Of a DNA stretch of 64,000 nt, positions 40,345-52,959 are shown piece by piece (position 1 is the first letter of the stretch; each line of letters starts with the position of its first letter). The translations under genes were made by a program, and so were the position numbers. A model generated the notes under the pieces. It was not told the origin of the DNA, did not search any database, and saw only the letters and a program-made list of their open reading frames with translations. Location of the stretch: NCBI GenBank assembly GCA_022376515.1, contig WTXI01000099.1:59286-123285 (forward strand). Reading direction: 5' to 3'. The stretch is from Lactifluus volemus. Lineage: Eukaryota; Basidiomycota; Agaricomycetes; Russulales; Russulaceae.

Positions 40345-42058
40345 ATGAGCGTATTCACTTGCTGGCCACCCGATATAACAACAGAGCAACTAGACCAGCT
40401 TACCCTTCTCGCTGCGTCCTTTGCCCTTTCTCACTCTTGTCTTTACCTCCCTCCCGTTTCTCCGGACAAGCCTCCCCCATCTATCCCGGAATCTGCCATC
40501 CATGCTCCCTTTTCTCTACTTCCAGCGCCCATTCCCCGTCATCTCTTTGCCCAATCATTGACTCTTCAACATGCTTACAACACTCTGTATGCCCGCGTTG
40601 CCCTCGATACCGCTTTCCTTGATCAAGTCATGGGCCCTGGGGGCGTCGCTGATGTAGATGAATTTACACGTGAGTTGTGGTCTGCATGGAAAAGTCTTCG
40701 AGACCAAGGGATACCCCCAGTGCGTGGAACATCATCCTCTCATTATGTGTTGCTATTCTGAATAGATAGACACTTAGCCGCTTCACCTTGGCCTCTTTCG
40801 CTCTGACTACCTCCTGCACCAACCAGCTGCCAACGATCCGATCGCCCTCAAACAAGTAGAATTCAACACCATCTCGGCATCCTTCGGCGGCCTCTCTCAG
40901 AAAGTCGCCGAGATGCATCGGTGAGTAGCTCTGCTGGTGTTTGCGAGCGCCATCTGAGGATTTAAGTAAACCATTCACACAGCTACCTCGTAGAGTCAAC
41001 TGGGTACTTTTCGATCTCACCACTTCTATCATCCGAGAATCTTCCACCCAACGATAATCTCAATGGCCTCGCTAAAGGGCTGGCTGAGGCTCATAGAGCG
41101 TACGGTGTCTCCAAGTGCGTGCACGTCATCAGAAACCCTCTCAAACTGTATAATTGATCATTGCGTAATAGTGCACAGGTACTCTTTGTCATCCAGCCCA
41201 ATGAACGCAATGTGTTTGACCAACGCCTGCTCGAGTATCAACTGTTCGAGTCGTACGTCCCTAACGTATCTTCTTGGCTTCTTCACCCGGCTTACATAAG
41301 GCCTGAGTTTTCGCATTTGTGTGACCCGTCGGACATTTGCTGAACTTGGCATTACCGCGTCAATCTCTCCATCCCGCGCTCTTTTGATCACACCTGTCTC
41401 TCCCGGGCTCAACACCACACCAGTAGAAATATCGGTTGTCTACTACCGTGCCGGATATACGCCCACAGACTATGCATCGTCTGCCGATTATGCCACTCGA
41501 GCCCTCTTGGAGCGTTCGCGCGCTGTTCAGTGCCCGAGTCTCGCCCTCCAGCTCGCAGGTGGGAAAAAGGTACAGGAGGTACTTACACGCCCAGGTATAC
41601 TCGAGCGTTTCCTTTCTCCCTCAGAGGGCGCCACGGCGATGCGCGAAAGTTGGATGCGAATGTGGGGCCTAGACGATGGTACCGAGGAGGCTGTTAAGCG
41701 TGCCGAAGAGCTCGTGCTCAAACCCCAGCGGGAGGGAGGCGGGAACAACATATACCGAGATAAGATCCCCGCACTCATCGCGCAGCTGCCGCACCGCGAT
41801 CGCGCGGCGTGGGTTGCGATGGAACTCATTAGTCCCCCGCGCCACACCGGTGCGCATCTCGTCAGGTATGGTGTGGGCAGAGTGAGCGCGCGTGTGGTGT
41901 CCGAGCTCGGAGTGTTTGGGTGGGCGCTGTTTGGGGAAGGGCGAGAGCTGAAGGAGGAGCAGGCGGGTTGGTTGGTGCGCACTAAAGCAGAGGATGTGGA
42001 CGAGGGTGGCGTCGCTGCGGGGTTCAGTGTGCTGGACAGCGTCCTGTTGGTGGATTGA
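40345..42058 (+). CDS. GSH2: Glutathione synthetase (eukaryotic type)
   Basis: It joins gamma-glutamylcysteine and glycine with ATP, the second step of glutathione synthesis, in the cytosol. ATG 40345 gives MSVFTCWPPDITTEQLDQL. Exon 1 has IHAPFSLLPAP and DEFTRELWSAWKSLRDQGI. Exon 2 (40778-40920) has PLHLGLFRSDYLLH and the substrate-site VEFNTISASFGGLS. Then VLFVIQPNERNVFDQR, VVYYRAGYTPTDY, LQLAGGKKVQEVL and the ATP-grasp Gly-rich loop LKPQREGGGNN (about 41715). The end is VRTKAEDVDEGGVAAGFSV. Four short introns; length is normal. The start is chosen because WPP close to the N-terminus is typical. Convergent with CTP synthase. Confidence 0.95.
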
Positions 42059-42458
42059 AGTGAGGTGCGTCAGATGAGGTGTTGTGCCGTGGTTGCAGAA
42101 CACTCGCTTCTTGCGCCGTGTTTTAAGTTAGAAGACCTGATTTTTGTCAAAGTCGGCTGGAGCACAAGAGGTTCTCTCAGCTCGGAAACGGTCATGCCGG
42201 AACCCCAGAGGCTTGCGTTAGCATGTGCCTCTTACTAAATATTCGTGACGTGCGAGATAATCATCGGGTACTACGCGACAGGACAAGATCTTAACAGTAA
42301 GTTCGCAAATGGGGACAAGGATAGAAGAACGCCAAATTCTAATATCGGTAGGCTAGGAGGAGAACTCCCCCTACGTCCGAGTCTCACTACCTGCGTGACT
42401 TTAGTTCTCATCTTGCCGCATGTCTAGCATGTCTGTCTACATCTTACACCAATTCCTT

Positions 42459-44916
42459 TCATTCGCTTTCACTACTAAGGACCCGTTCAAGGCCCTTAGT
42501 AAGCAGTTGTTCTCGTGAAGCTTGAATGAGCACTTGCTCCCCAACCATCGCGTCCTTTGGATGCGGTGGCAGGAACGTCTGGAGTTGCTGTGCCATCTGT
42601 TGCTCGAGAACTTCCGGTCCACAAGCTGCTGCCACGAGACCCAGGAATGGCGGCGAGGGGTTAAGCGGACGCGTGCAGAACTCTGGATGCGCCTGCAAGC
42701 CAACGAAAAAAGGATGATCTATAACAAAAGACAGATGCACAACGTGGCGTAAGGGTATAAGTTCGGGTGACATACTTTGCAGCTCCATGATCTGCATTCT
42801 TTCTCCCTTTTCGTCGCGCCCAATAAATGACATCCCACTTTCCTGTAGCCGCTCCACGTACTCCGGGTTCACCTCATAGCGATGACGGTGTCGCTCCCAC
42901 ACAATATCGGCTCCGCCGTACAACTTGCGGACACGCGACCACTCACTGTCCTTCTGAAATATCGTCGGTCGCAGCCCGAGACGCATCGTCCCGCCCATAT
43001 GGGTACGTGAGATCTCGGGCATAAATAGGATGACTGGGTCAGCTGGATCCGTATTGAATTCAGTTGACTTGGCGCCTGCGGGAAGTCAATACGACTCAAG
43101 AAGGAAAACAAAATGTCGCAATCACCAGGGAGGTTCATGATTTGTCGGGCCCACTCAACTACTGCAAGCTGGAAGCCAAGGCAAATACCAAGGAAAGGTA
43201 TCTGTTGCTCGCGGGCCCACTTGATTGCAAGCATCATGCCTTCGGTGCCGCGCTCCCCGAATCCACCAGGGACGAGGATACCACTGGAAAGATAGAGAGA
43301 GATAGGTAACATTACAGGCCATAGTTAAAGAACCGTCACCTGGCGCCAACGACCGTTCTCCATGCGTCGTGGTACTTTTTAGGATCTACATCTTGTTGTT
43401 CTGGCTCCAAGTCTGATGACTCTACCCACTGCACGTGAAACTATTGAGTGGTTATGCGAGATTTCTCACAAGAAGGACGCACGTGGATGATAAGTTTGCG
43501 ATGACATCTAAAAGCCGAGTGCTCCAGAGCTTTTATGACAGACATGTACGAATCTTTTAAATCGGTGTACTTCCCCACCAATGCGATCGAGACTTGATCG
43601 AAGAGACGCTCCTGGCTGCAGAAAAGATGGTTATGAGTTTCAGCACGGCTTGGTGCTGGAACCTACTTGGTGGTGAGGGCCTTCCATCGGGTCTCCAAAG
43701 ATGTGCCGCGCTCGAGCATATTTGACTTGAGGTCGAGGTTATTGAGATTAAGCCGACGCTGGAGGAAGCCCACAATGCCTTGGGACTGGAGCAATAGGGG
43801 AACATGGTACACTGATGTAACATCGTGCACGCCGACGACTTGCTCTGACGCGACATGACAGAACATCGAAATCTTCTCCTTTGTCCCTTTCGTCAATGGC
43901 TGTGGGACAATAAGCCGGCAAGCAATCTGCCCCGCCCACGCCGGTCAGCCGGGGCTGAATTGATATGCGACATATCGAAGGGTAGTATCAACGGACCAAG
44001 TCAGGCAGCAGGCCGAGTCCGCGCAGAGCATGCACGGTGGTCTGTGTTGGTTTCGTCTTCTGCTCTCCATGCATGTCCGGCACGAGGGAGACGTGGATGA
44101 GCGCGAAGTTTTCATGGCCGACGCGGAACTGGAACTGCCGCATGGCCTCAACAAAAGGCGCGGATTCGATGTCGCCAACTGTTCCTCCAAGCTTGCCGTT
44201 TGACTGAGCAAAGAAACACGCATATAGACCATGGGCAGGCACACCTCAACAATACAGACGTCCGGTTCCTCACCGGTTTCATCCGCCGGAATCTTAGACA
44301 CTCGCTCTATCCAGTCTTGAATAGCATCTGTGACGTGAGGAACAATCTTGCATGGCTTATTAAGACACTGGTTGTATAAATCCCGGTCAAATTGGTTCAC
44401 CTGCACCGTTCTTCCCAGATAATCACCACGTCGCTGTACGGCGCTTAACTCGCTTTTATGACAAAGGCATGGAAGCCACCAAATGAAAATCGCACCTCTC
44501 GCTCAATAATTTGTTGATAAATTTTTCCAGTTGTGATGTTATTGTCCCGAGACAAAGTCACATCCAGATACCGCTCATAATTTCCCAAATCGAGGTCAAC
44601 TTCACCTCCGTCATTCAAAACATAAACTTCGCCTACGCCAAGTTTATTCAGAGCGAGGCCCTAGAAGTCACCCTAGGACAGCGCTCACCATGCTCGGTCG
44701 GACGCATAGTTCCCGCATCAACATTCATATACGGATCTATCTTAATTGCAGTGACCTTTAATCCTGTCATCTTCAGGAGAAGGCCAGTGGACGATGCTAT
44801 TTGCGTGGGGTTCAAAATCGGGTATTACGGAGATGGGTCGCAGGTGCATACATACCAATGACCCCCTTTCCAATGCCACTGACAACACCACCGGAGACAA
44901 GGATGTACTTTGTCAT
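42459..44916 (-). CDS. URA7: CTP synthase
   Basis: It converts UTP to CTP with ATP and glutamine. ATG 44916 gives [19 protein letters not shown], the N-terminal P-loop. After introns: [73 protein letters not shown]. The glutaminase half has [12 protein letters not shown], the nucleophile Cys in [15 protein letters not shown] (about 43160) and the His-x-Glu of HPEFCTRP (about 42660). It ends at 42459. About seven to eight introns. A 7.5-kb transposon sits about 220 bp upstream of the start codon, so promoter elements beyond that have been pushed away. Gene symbol follows the yeast homologue. Confidence 0.95.
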
Positions 44917-45134
44917 GACGAAAAAAAGGTCAGCTAGCCGAGACAAGGAAGGATGGTCGTGGCAGACAGCGGACGCAAAGTTGGTCGCTTAACGAAAATG
45001 AAAAATTCGGTTTTTCATTCCGCACTTTGACCAAACGGAGTTATAAGATAAGATAAACAACCCGATAACTGAAAAGATGACATAATCGTATGCTCCTTAA
45101 CTCCAAGTCGGAGCAACAAACCTGGGCGTTGATG

Positions 45135-45520
45135 CCCAGGAAGAAATGGAATGAAGTAATTCGTAGTAAATTGAATTATTTTGAACGATTCAATTTAATT
45201 AAATGGTCTGAACATATGCCGATTTAAATCAATTGAAAATTGAAGACATTTGAAGTTTTCGGAATTTAATTGAATACCAGATCAGATCGGAACGAATTCC
45301 CTTGATCAGGATTGAATCATATCGCATTGATTTCGTTACGCGAGCTTGAATCAAATTGAATTGAATCGAATTAATCTCGTTACGCGAGTTTGAATTGAAT
45401 TGAATTTAATCGATTATCTATTTACAATACAATAATAATCGATTAAGATCTATTGTGTTCGATTTTTTTACCCCCTTGATCGAATCCAATTGAATCCAAT
45501 CGATTTCGATCTAAAGCAGT
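45135..45520. repeat. AT-rich left terminal tract of the Tnp2 transposon
   Basis: Dense degenerate repeats of TTGAAT, GAATTGAATT and ATCGATT with low GC, unlike the surrounding DNA. It resembles the subterminal repeat regions where such transposases bind. Confidence 0.6.
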
Positions 45521-45622
45521 TTCTTCGCAATGCCGTGACTTGAAAATGTAAACGCGAGAGAGCTGTGAGTGTCCCGTCAGACTCAGATGGTGGAGGAAGA
45601 GCGTGTTGTACATACCTTCGGG

Positions 45623-47662
45623 TTATTTCTTATTCGATTTGGCCTTCTTCGCCTCTTGTTCTGTTTGTTTATAGCGCTGTCATACATATACACATTAGTA
45701 TCGCGTGTGCAAGAGGGGCGATAAGGATAGTATCACTCACTTCAACGGTTTGCGTGTCGAGATCGTTCCATACGATAGCGAATTCTTCCCTTGTGGTATG
45801 GGGGTGTTCCTTCATGTAATCGATCGCAAATAAATTGCTGTGTGTGACCGTAAACATAATATGAGTCTGATGGTCCAGTGATAGGCAAACTTACCGCGCA
45901 GATAACGAATTGTTCGGGCGCATTCGGATTGCCTTCTTTTGGCCATTGTCGGTCTGTGGTATTGCTGCCACTCCTGTGCCATTTGACGTCTCTGATATTG
46001 TCGCTGACCCGGCGTTGTCGGTTCTGCACGATGGGATGGAGGCGTCTGGGGATGGTGCGTATTATGTGAGTGCAAGTCTCCATATAGTTAGAAACGGTGC
46101 ACCTTCTGTCCCTGTAACTGTAGCCGCCGCAGGGTCGTTAGTATGAACATCTGTCTGCGAGAGCGTTGGAGCCACAACGGGAGTCCCGTTCACTGAATCG
46201 CGCCGAGTGATGGACGAGCTGGAAGGGCCGCGTGAATTAGGCAGTTTGGGAAATATATGACACATACAGCGGATGGCGGATGGTAATGCACTTCCAATAC
46301 CATGTTAGCGCCGCAACAGTGCACAAGGAGAAAGAACTTACGAGTGGGCGAGGCCTAGGAACCTCGACTGCGGGGGCAGGGAGCGGTGAAGTAGGTGGAG
46401 GTGGTAAAGGTGGGGCTACATAGGTATGAGGTGCACGTTTCTGAATCGGGAGGGGGTGGGGAAGCGCACTAGGAGGACGAGGTATTGGACTCTCGGGGGA
46501 ACTTGTATCATCTCGAACGCATTGGTCATGAAATGTACATTGTGAATCAATCGATGAATGACTTACCTCTCGATCTCTTGTTTGCCTCCGGAATTGGCGA
46601 AGCGTCTGCTGGTCGCTTCGGTGGTCGGCCGTGCGAGACTTCTTCGCGTTTCATGGGATTCTTGACTGAGTGTGTCTTGTACCAATGAGAGTACCCGGAT
46701 GTGCCAATCGCTCTAGATTTGTAACTGTCGTGGCACAGCCGGAGAACGGGGAATTTTGATTCCATATCCTGATAAAACTGTAATTGTGATTTCATGGACA
46801 CACGCGTCCATGTGGATCCCGGGTTCCCCTCAGATTCTTCATAGAGAAGGCACCAGAGTAGGCGGGAATGATCGCGAATTCTACGCGCCACATATCCGTC
46901 CACCATGGTTCCTGATTCATCCTCGATGAACCACATCGCAACGTTTTCACCTTCACTGGAACGTCCTTTTCCACGTGGTCCTGGTTGGTGGCTGGTGCTT
47001 CCTTCGCGCAGGTTTTTCTCCTTGAGGTATTCGTCTTGATACCAATACGTTATATTCGGGTAGTCCTTCCTTTCCATCGACGGTCGTAGGGCCCTTAGTG
47101 GCGCCTCTGGAGGTGCACTGCCCTGAGGTTGCGCATTCTGGTTGGAACGCACGAACCCTCCTTCACGCAAAGCCTCCACGAGGTCTTCATATAATTTTCT
47201 GGTGTATATAGCGGTGTGAGTTTGTATGCGCATATGAGAGAGCACTTACTCTGCTTTCTCTGCGCGTGAATTGCTATCTTCAAGCCTCGTACACATATGG
47301 ATGTATGTGGGGTTTCTTGATGTCATAAGTTCGTCATGAGTAGCGCACGCAAGTACGTCCGAGTCGTCATCTGCTCTTTGCATGAATGGAGAACCCTATA
47401 TGCATATAATAGTGATTGTCATTGTATGCGCGTTATACATCGCACTTACCAAGGAAAATGAGTCTTGCGTATCATCTAGACGTGATGTGTGCATAGATGA
47501 ATCACTACACAGTGGGGGAGTAGAAAGCGATGAGCCCAAAGAACGCTCAGTGAGAGGGTGGCTGTGGCCAAGAGAATTAATTCGAGGGGTTCCGTAGAGG
47601 TCGACCATGGGAGGGGTAAGAAGTAGTGGGGATGCAAAGACGTGGGGTGTGCGTTTTTTCAC
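45623..47662 (-). CDS. Accessory protein of the Tnp2 transposon
   Basis: Probable exons run from ATG 47662 (MKKRTPHVFASPLLLTPP) through MQRADDDSDVLACATHDELM and the main exon 46550-47200: YEDLVEALREGGFVRSN, ITYWYQDEYLKEKN, NVAMWFIEDESGTMVDGYVA, CHDSYKSRAIGTSGYSHWY. Then come NAPEQFVICA, SNLFAIDYMKEHPHTTREEF and a Lys-rich end QEAKKAKSNKK with stop at 45623. Proteins of this kind recur next to Tnp2 transposases in Agaricomycetes as I recall; their role is unknown. The Lys/Arg-rich parts fit nuclear or DNA-binding function, which is inference. Exon borders are approximate. Confidence 0.6.
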
Positions 47663-47867
47663 TCGAGATGGATTCCAATCACTAATTTGGAACGATGTGT
47701 GCGTGGGGTGGCTTATCTAGGCGATCGATTTAATTTAATTTCATTTCTAATTACATTGCACGTAATTACATCGACGCATTGATAAAGTACGTAGTGGAAA
47801 GAAAGACACAAGGCGCAGCAAGCAATTTAGTGGGGAAGACGTGACGACGTATACTACTTTTCATATC

Positions 47868-48802
47868 CTATGTCCTGGTACAAAGTATCTGAAGTCCGCT
47901 GGTGTCAGTATGTGCGGATCGTAGATTAGCAATAATCAAACCTATATCAGGATCCGATGAAGGGAACATCAGATCCATTTTTTTGGCGACCCTGTCCATT
48001 GCCTCCCTCGCACCCTCTTCTCGAGCCTCTTGCACTATTTGTTCAATGCTTTGTCCCTGTATAATAATCTTGGACAGGTCGATTGTGGCCGGGAGAGGTG
48101 TGCGATCGCTTGATTTGAGGGTGGGGGGGGGTTGTGCTGTGTCGGGACAATGTCTTGTGCACAGCGTAGGATGTACCATGCTCGGGAAATGACAGGCGCA
48201 CTGAGTGGGGAGTGTGGCATTCGGAAAATGACCGACGCACAGCGTAGGATGTACGATGCCAGGGAAATGGCCCGCGCACTGAGTGGGAAGTGTGGCATGG
48301 TTGGCGCACAGCAGAGGATGTACAAGGCCAGGGAAATGGCCCGCGCACTGAGTGGGAAGTGTGGGATGGTTGGCGCACGGAGTGGGAGATCCAATGCTCG
48401 GGAAATGGCCCGCGCACTGAGTGGGAAGTGTGCTCCGGGCTGGCAAGTGTCGGTGAGACCTGGAAAGGTCAGTTTGTATTGCCTTCTCTTTGCGTAGTGA
48501 AATGGGCTCTGTGTGCGCATGTGGGAGGCTCAGTGGAAATGGAGTCGGGCGTCGAACGGGACTCTCTGGGTTGGGCGGTGACTGTGGTTGCGTCTCTGAG
48601 ATATCTATAATTTCCGAGGCTGCTTTTCGCTTCTTACTGCCATCAATAAATTTGACGAGGCTGTGCATGCGTCGAATATATGTACACTCCTTTCTTGGTC
48701 AATGCGAACCTTTTTAGAAGGAGGATTGGTGGCCGGCATCAGTGCGAGTGAAATGAGTGAATATATGCGCGTGTATATGTGTTTTGATGTGAATATATGC
48801 AC
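47868..48802 (-). CDS. Transposon ORF with a tandem CxxH repeat region
   Basis: The main exon from about 48668 reads MHSLVKFIDGSKKRKAASEI. A short upstream exon (MPATNPPSKKVRIDQER, 48802 or just below) with a nuclear-signal-like KKVR may precede it. The middle holds four tandem units of 23-27 residues of the form TLPTQCAGHFPGLVHPLLCA-NH, giving eight CxxH motifs at 10-12 residue spacing (48150-48435). The C-terminal part, IDLSKIIIQGQSIEQIVQEA, is helical and probably coiled coil. Not recognised otherwise. It lies between the transposase and the accessory gene, on the same strand. Confidence 0.55.
48150..48435 (-). repeat. Coding minisatellite, 69-81 bp units
   Basis: Four tandem units within the transposon's second ORF, each with the core GTGCGCGGGCCATTTCC or a close variant on the minus strand. 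The CAGTGGGAAGTGTGG-like plus-strand word recurs at each unit. Unit length varies only in multiples of 3. Confidence 0.75.
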
Positions 48803-48945
48803 TTCCGCGTGATTTCAGAGGTGTTCTACGCAGAATTCCACCAAGTCACACGTGCACGCGATGTGTGCATCTGTGGATTTCGTACTAAGTCGCGATACAT
48901 GTAGTACACTATGCACAATGTAGCTACTATTCTTCGATAGCCTCC

Positions 48946-51900
48946 TCACTGCCCTCTCCCATAACCAATACATCCAAACCCGGTTTTCTCGACCACAAAA
49001 AACTGCCTGCAACAATCCCCTTCACTGGGCGTCATAGGTATCATAGCCACCACGGATGTAATTGCATGGACCTCGACAACGCGAAGATCAGATGCCCCTT
49101 GATACGTGCACGCGTACAAAGCACCGTGCGATATACTGAGCAGATTTTGTCTGGCTCGGACCATACAGACACGAGGGCATATGTACGCTCGGGTCCCGGC
49201 AAGTGTCCGCTTTGAAAGTAGAACTGTACCTCTGCAAACCGAGATAGTTCACCAGATAAGATCTAAATGCGATTATCAGTGAGATCTGTACTATCTTGAA
49301 TGAGATGCACGTCACCTTGACATTTCGAGAACGTCGTACTGTTTGATTCTCTCGTGGTACCCTTTCTCGTCTTTCCACAAGGATCGAGAGATCTGCTTGT
49401 TTGGTAGGCGAAGTCTTGCCCATCGCCTATACCTTGGCACCCAGTTACTGGCGAGAGAACCTGTCTGCGAGATCATGAAATCGCGAAGTGCATCGGCCTC
49501 TGCACCACTGAGTACAACCGGTTTCTTGTCTTTCCCCCGAGAAGAATGTATCCGTCATCTGTTTTGTCTAATCTGATTGCACCATCGGGCAATTTTCCTG
49601 TAGTGCCGTCCAACCCGGGATAACTTGCCTTAAGAGCGTTCACTTGACTGCGTCTGAGTCCACGGTTCGAAATGTTGGCAAAAGGATCGGAAGGTTGCTT
49701 GACTTCCTCACCAAGACTCCCGATCGTGCGCTCAAGTGTCCACTGTTGGATATACACTCCAGGTCCAATGCGCGCAGTCTCTTGTGCGAGATGAGCCATT
49801 GCATGGACACTCTGGCGGACAAAATGTAGCCTTGATGGTAGTCTACAGTAGTACATTATCTCGAATTCCTCGACAAATTCGAGAAGGAGCATATGCGCGA
49901 TAATGAGTTGTTCTTTCTTGATGCGCCGCTGGTGGAGGATCCGCACACCCTGTACGAGCTTACAGAAGTGTTCCCAGAACGCCCGAGGCACCACGTCAAC
50001 GAGAAGCCCTGGCCCCAGTCCAAAGACGTACGTCAAGAATTCCCAGGCCTTGTACCCGCTCGAGATCTTCTCAGCAGGATTGCGGGGGGGGCGATCAAAC
50101 GAATCGGGAAGAAATTCCCTACACAACGCCACTTCATTTCCATGTTTCCGCCAGACATCGCCGGTGAGGCACATCCATGGCCACTCTGATCGTGAATCGT
50201 CCTTATCACAATCAATAGTGCCGCGCCAAAGACCAAGCAATAGATCGGGAAGATTGAGAGATATCAGATGCATTATGTCGATCGCGAAGCATCGGGGGGG
50301 AGCCAGTGAACGACGAGGGGAGAGCCCACTGAAGATGCTGGGCTTGCATATGCCCGTCTCTCTGCGCTCCTGTTTGTAGTGTGTGTCGTTCCGACTTAGC
50401 AGTAATCTATGCAGGCCCTGATCGTACAAAGCAGGGGACTGTTCCTCCAGCTTATACACATCGATGTCGTCGTGATCACAGCCAGAGACATCGTAGTCCA
50501 GCGGCTTTAGCATTGCTGGATAGTAATGTGGCCCGTTTTCCTTGTGCCTTCCCCTGAGACCGCAGTAAAGACGGCACCCAAGTGCGCCATGATGCCCGAC
50601 TTGTCCATTTAGTTGTGAAAGACCGGGACCATCCGCCATGCCCAGATAGAAGTACGGAAATGATGTGAATACCCGATCTAATTCAGCGTCCCATATTCGG
50701 AGGCCATCGCGCTGAAGGGCAGCCAGGTGGTGCAACCCAGGAAACAAGAATGAGTCGAGATTCTTGGGCTTATTAGGACCGGGGATAAACCCCCCCGGAA
50801 GCACGTATCTCTTCTTGTATCGCAGCTCAGGAGGGAGATCCAGCAAGACCCAGATGTAGATCCAACAATCGGATTGCTTGTGCTGGTACAGCTGTGCACC
50901 GTCGACCGACATCATGAGCACTGTGTCGTCTGGCTTGATGTCCCCATTGAGGACAGCATTGCAGAATTCGCGTGCACAATAAACATCGTTGTATTCATCG
51001 ATAGAAATTTCCGGAGACAGGGGATCGATAAGATCTTTCATCACTCGTCGACGATGGCCCATGTTACGTGCGCCCTCTACGCTGCGCCACTGCGCCTGGA
51101 TCTGTGGGCCGATGGGTATCGTAAGGAATTGTTTTCGTGGACGCGAAGTCTGACTTTCAGAACGTGCTTCTCCACACATGGGGCAGGCGGTGTTGTCGCG
51201 GAATGGGCCAGTGAATGCGACACACGACCTGGGACACATATCGGTCATCATCGGCTCAATGCATGTTAAGTCCTGAATGCGTTTCTTGATCTGCCACTGC
51301 GAAAGCAGTGCTACGCCCGGAGAGTGCTCCTTGATCGCATCAATCGTATCTGAGTAAATGGCCTCGGAACCACTCGTCACGGCCAAGAACAACCTAAGAC
51401 ACAGCCGCAAGTCCTTGTCCGACAGATCTAATAAGAAAGTATCTGGATTACGAAGTCGCTGGCGAACACCCTCTGAGAGCGGATCTCGATCCAATGTCGC
51501 TGCACGTAGCTCATCGATGAACTTCCTGGCATCTCGAAGCGCAGCGACAGTGGGCACGATTGAATCGGGCTCAAGTTGCCCAGGTACATCATCGGGTATA
51601 GCATCTGGGCCAAGAGGAAGATCGCCCTCCAAAGCAGCAGATCGAGGCACCGGGTGCGCATCGCCAGTTTGGATAGTAGGATGAAATGGCGTCTCCTCAT
51701 CAAAGCATTGATCGTGATCCTGTGCGCAATCAAATCCGACTTCAGATGGAGTAGCAGGCCTTTGCGACGTGCTTCCTAACTCCTACGCAAGTGTACAATC
51801 AGTACGATCATATCACATTTATTTCGATCTAATAATACCATATCTCCAACACGTGCACCCCCTGGTACGGACTGATCGCCTAGTGGATCTATACTTGAGG

Positions 51901-52224
51901 TTGCTTGTGTAGAATCCTGCAAACCTTCACCATCTTCCGATCGCCTCGGCTTCTTTTGTATAGGAGGCGCTTCAAATATATTTTTAACCAGAGTCCACGG
52001 TGACAAAAACAGTGCACACCATCCACTAGACGTTCCACAGATGGCAGTCGCGTTCGTCGTCCGGATAATGCAGAAAATCGAGCGCTATGTTGAGCGCGAT
52101 AATCGTTCGCTCGGAATTCTCGGTGATTGTAGAAGGTTGTTCGAGATACAACCGTTTCTACCACACAAAATCTCGAGCAAGAGCAATACCATCGAGGACC
52201 GTTTGATGTGCTTGAAGTCGACAT
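48946..52224 (-). CDS. Tnp2-family transposase
   Basis: Probable start ATG 52224. The first exon has RWYCSCSRFCVVETVVSRTTFYNHREF, the Cys-rich N-terminus of these proteins. The main exon (51650-49473, 725 codons) has LFLAVTSGSEAIYSDTIDAI and CPRSCVAFTGPFRDNTACPMCGE (zinc-binding). Then the Tnp2 core TVLMMSVDGAQLYQHKQSDC, LPPELRYKKRYVLPGGFIPG and CFAIDIMHLISLNLPDLLLG. The DUF4218-like end is SRLHFVRQSVHAMAHL and QQWTLERTIGSLGEEVKQPS. C-terminal exons to 48946 carry QTGSLASNWVPRYRRWARLR, LPGPERTYALVSVW and LRVVEVHAITSVVAMIPM. Main exon open; splice borders approximate. Confidence 0.85.
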
Positions 52225-52244
52225 TCCAATGAATAAATGCGATT

Positions 52245-52636
52245 AGATTATATTACTATTGTAATCGAGTTGTGCCCGCATATGGGTGACTTTCCATGTG
52301 ATTATACACACTGCCCATGTGACCGGACAGTGCGTGGGTCAGTAAGTTTTCGATGCAGTACTCAGTAAACTGGATAAACAGTGCGCGATTCGTTTTATTC
52401 GTTTCTAATCAGTTGCTTTCGATCGAATAATAAATCTCATGACTCATACGACGCGATCATTTCTATTCAATCGAATTCGGCTAGTGATCGAGCGCTATTC
52501 AAATTTTATCAGCCGAGATCAATTACATTGAATTAATATTTTCGTTATCATTTTATATCAATTCACATCAATTGTATTCATTTCATTCAATTTTATTCGA
52601 TCAGATTATATTTAATTCGTTCCACTTCTCACTGGG
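52245..52636. repeat. AT-rich right terminal tract of the Tnp2 transposon
   Basis: Mirror of the left tract: ATTCAAT, AATCGAATTC and ATTTTATTCGATC-type words up to the CTGGG end. No gene is seen. Confidence 0.6.
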
Positions 52637-52959
52637 GTTGATGCATTGATGTATCAGCGGCAAGGAGTTGCGCTGCAACGTTATCATTTCCCGTGGCCAC
52701 GCCGGAAGGCTTGTGCTGTAGTAAGAATTGGACAAAGAACTGATTTATACCCGTTAATTCTAATTTAAGTTAGGCCCCATTATCAACTTGTTCCATTTTA
52801 TCTTTAAGTTCTGTTCAATTGAAATCTATAAATGCCCTTGTCTGCTTGTTGACTCCGCGTCACGTCGTGTCAAAAAAAGAAGGAACGTCCCCGGTCGAAA
52901 GTACAGTATTGAGGTGTTCGAGTTCGTTGAACGATCATTATTTTCCCACGGTGTTAACC

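Larger units (their letters stand above)
45135..52636 (-). mobile_element. Tnp2-type (CACTA-like) DNA transposon, 7.5 kb, with three genes
   Basis: The ends are CCCAGGAAGAAATGGAATGA on the left and, inverted, CCCAGTGAGAAGTGGAACGA on the right (about 17 of 21 positions equal). They are flanked by the direct repeat GTTGATG (45128-45134 and 52637-52643). Next to each end is an AT-rich tract of about 380 bp built of TTGAAT/ATTCAA-like words. Between them, all on the minus strand: a Tnp2-family transposase, a Cys/His-repeat ORF and an accessory ORF. Plant CACTA elements have 3-bp duplications and CACTA ends, so this is a distinct lineage of the group. Confidence 0.75.

Noticed and set aside
45121..45140. 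Palindrome CCTGGGCGTTGATGCCCAGG taken as a terminator or hairpin
   Set aside because: It is explained by the left flank CCTGGGC, the target duplication GTTGATG and the transposon end CCCAGG meeting by chance.
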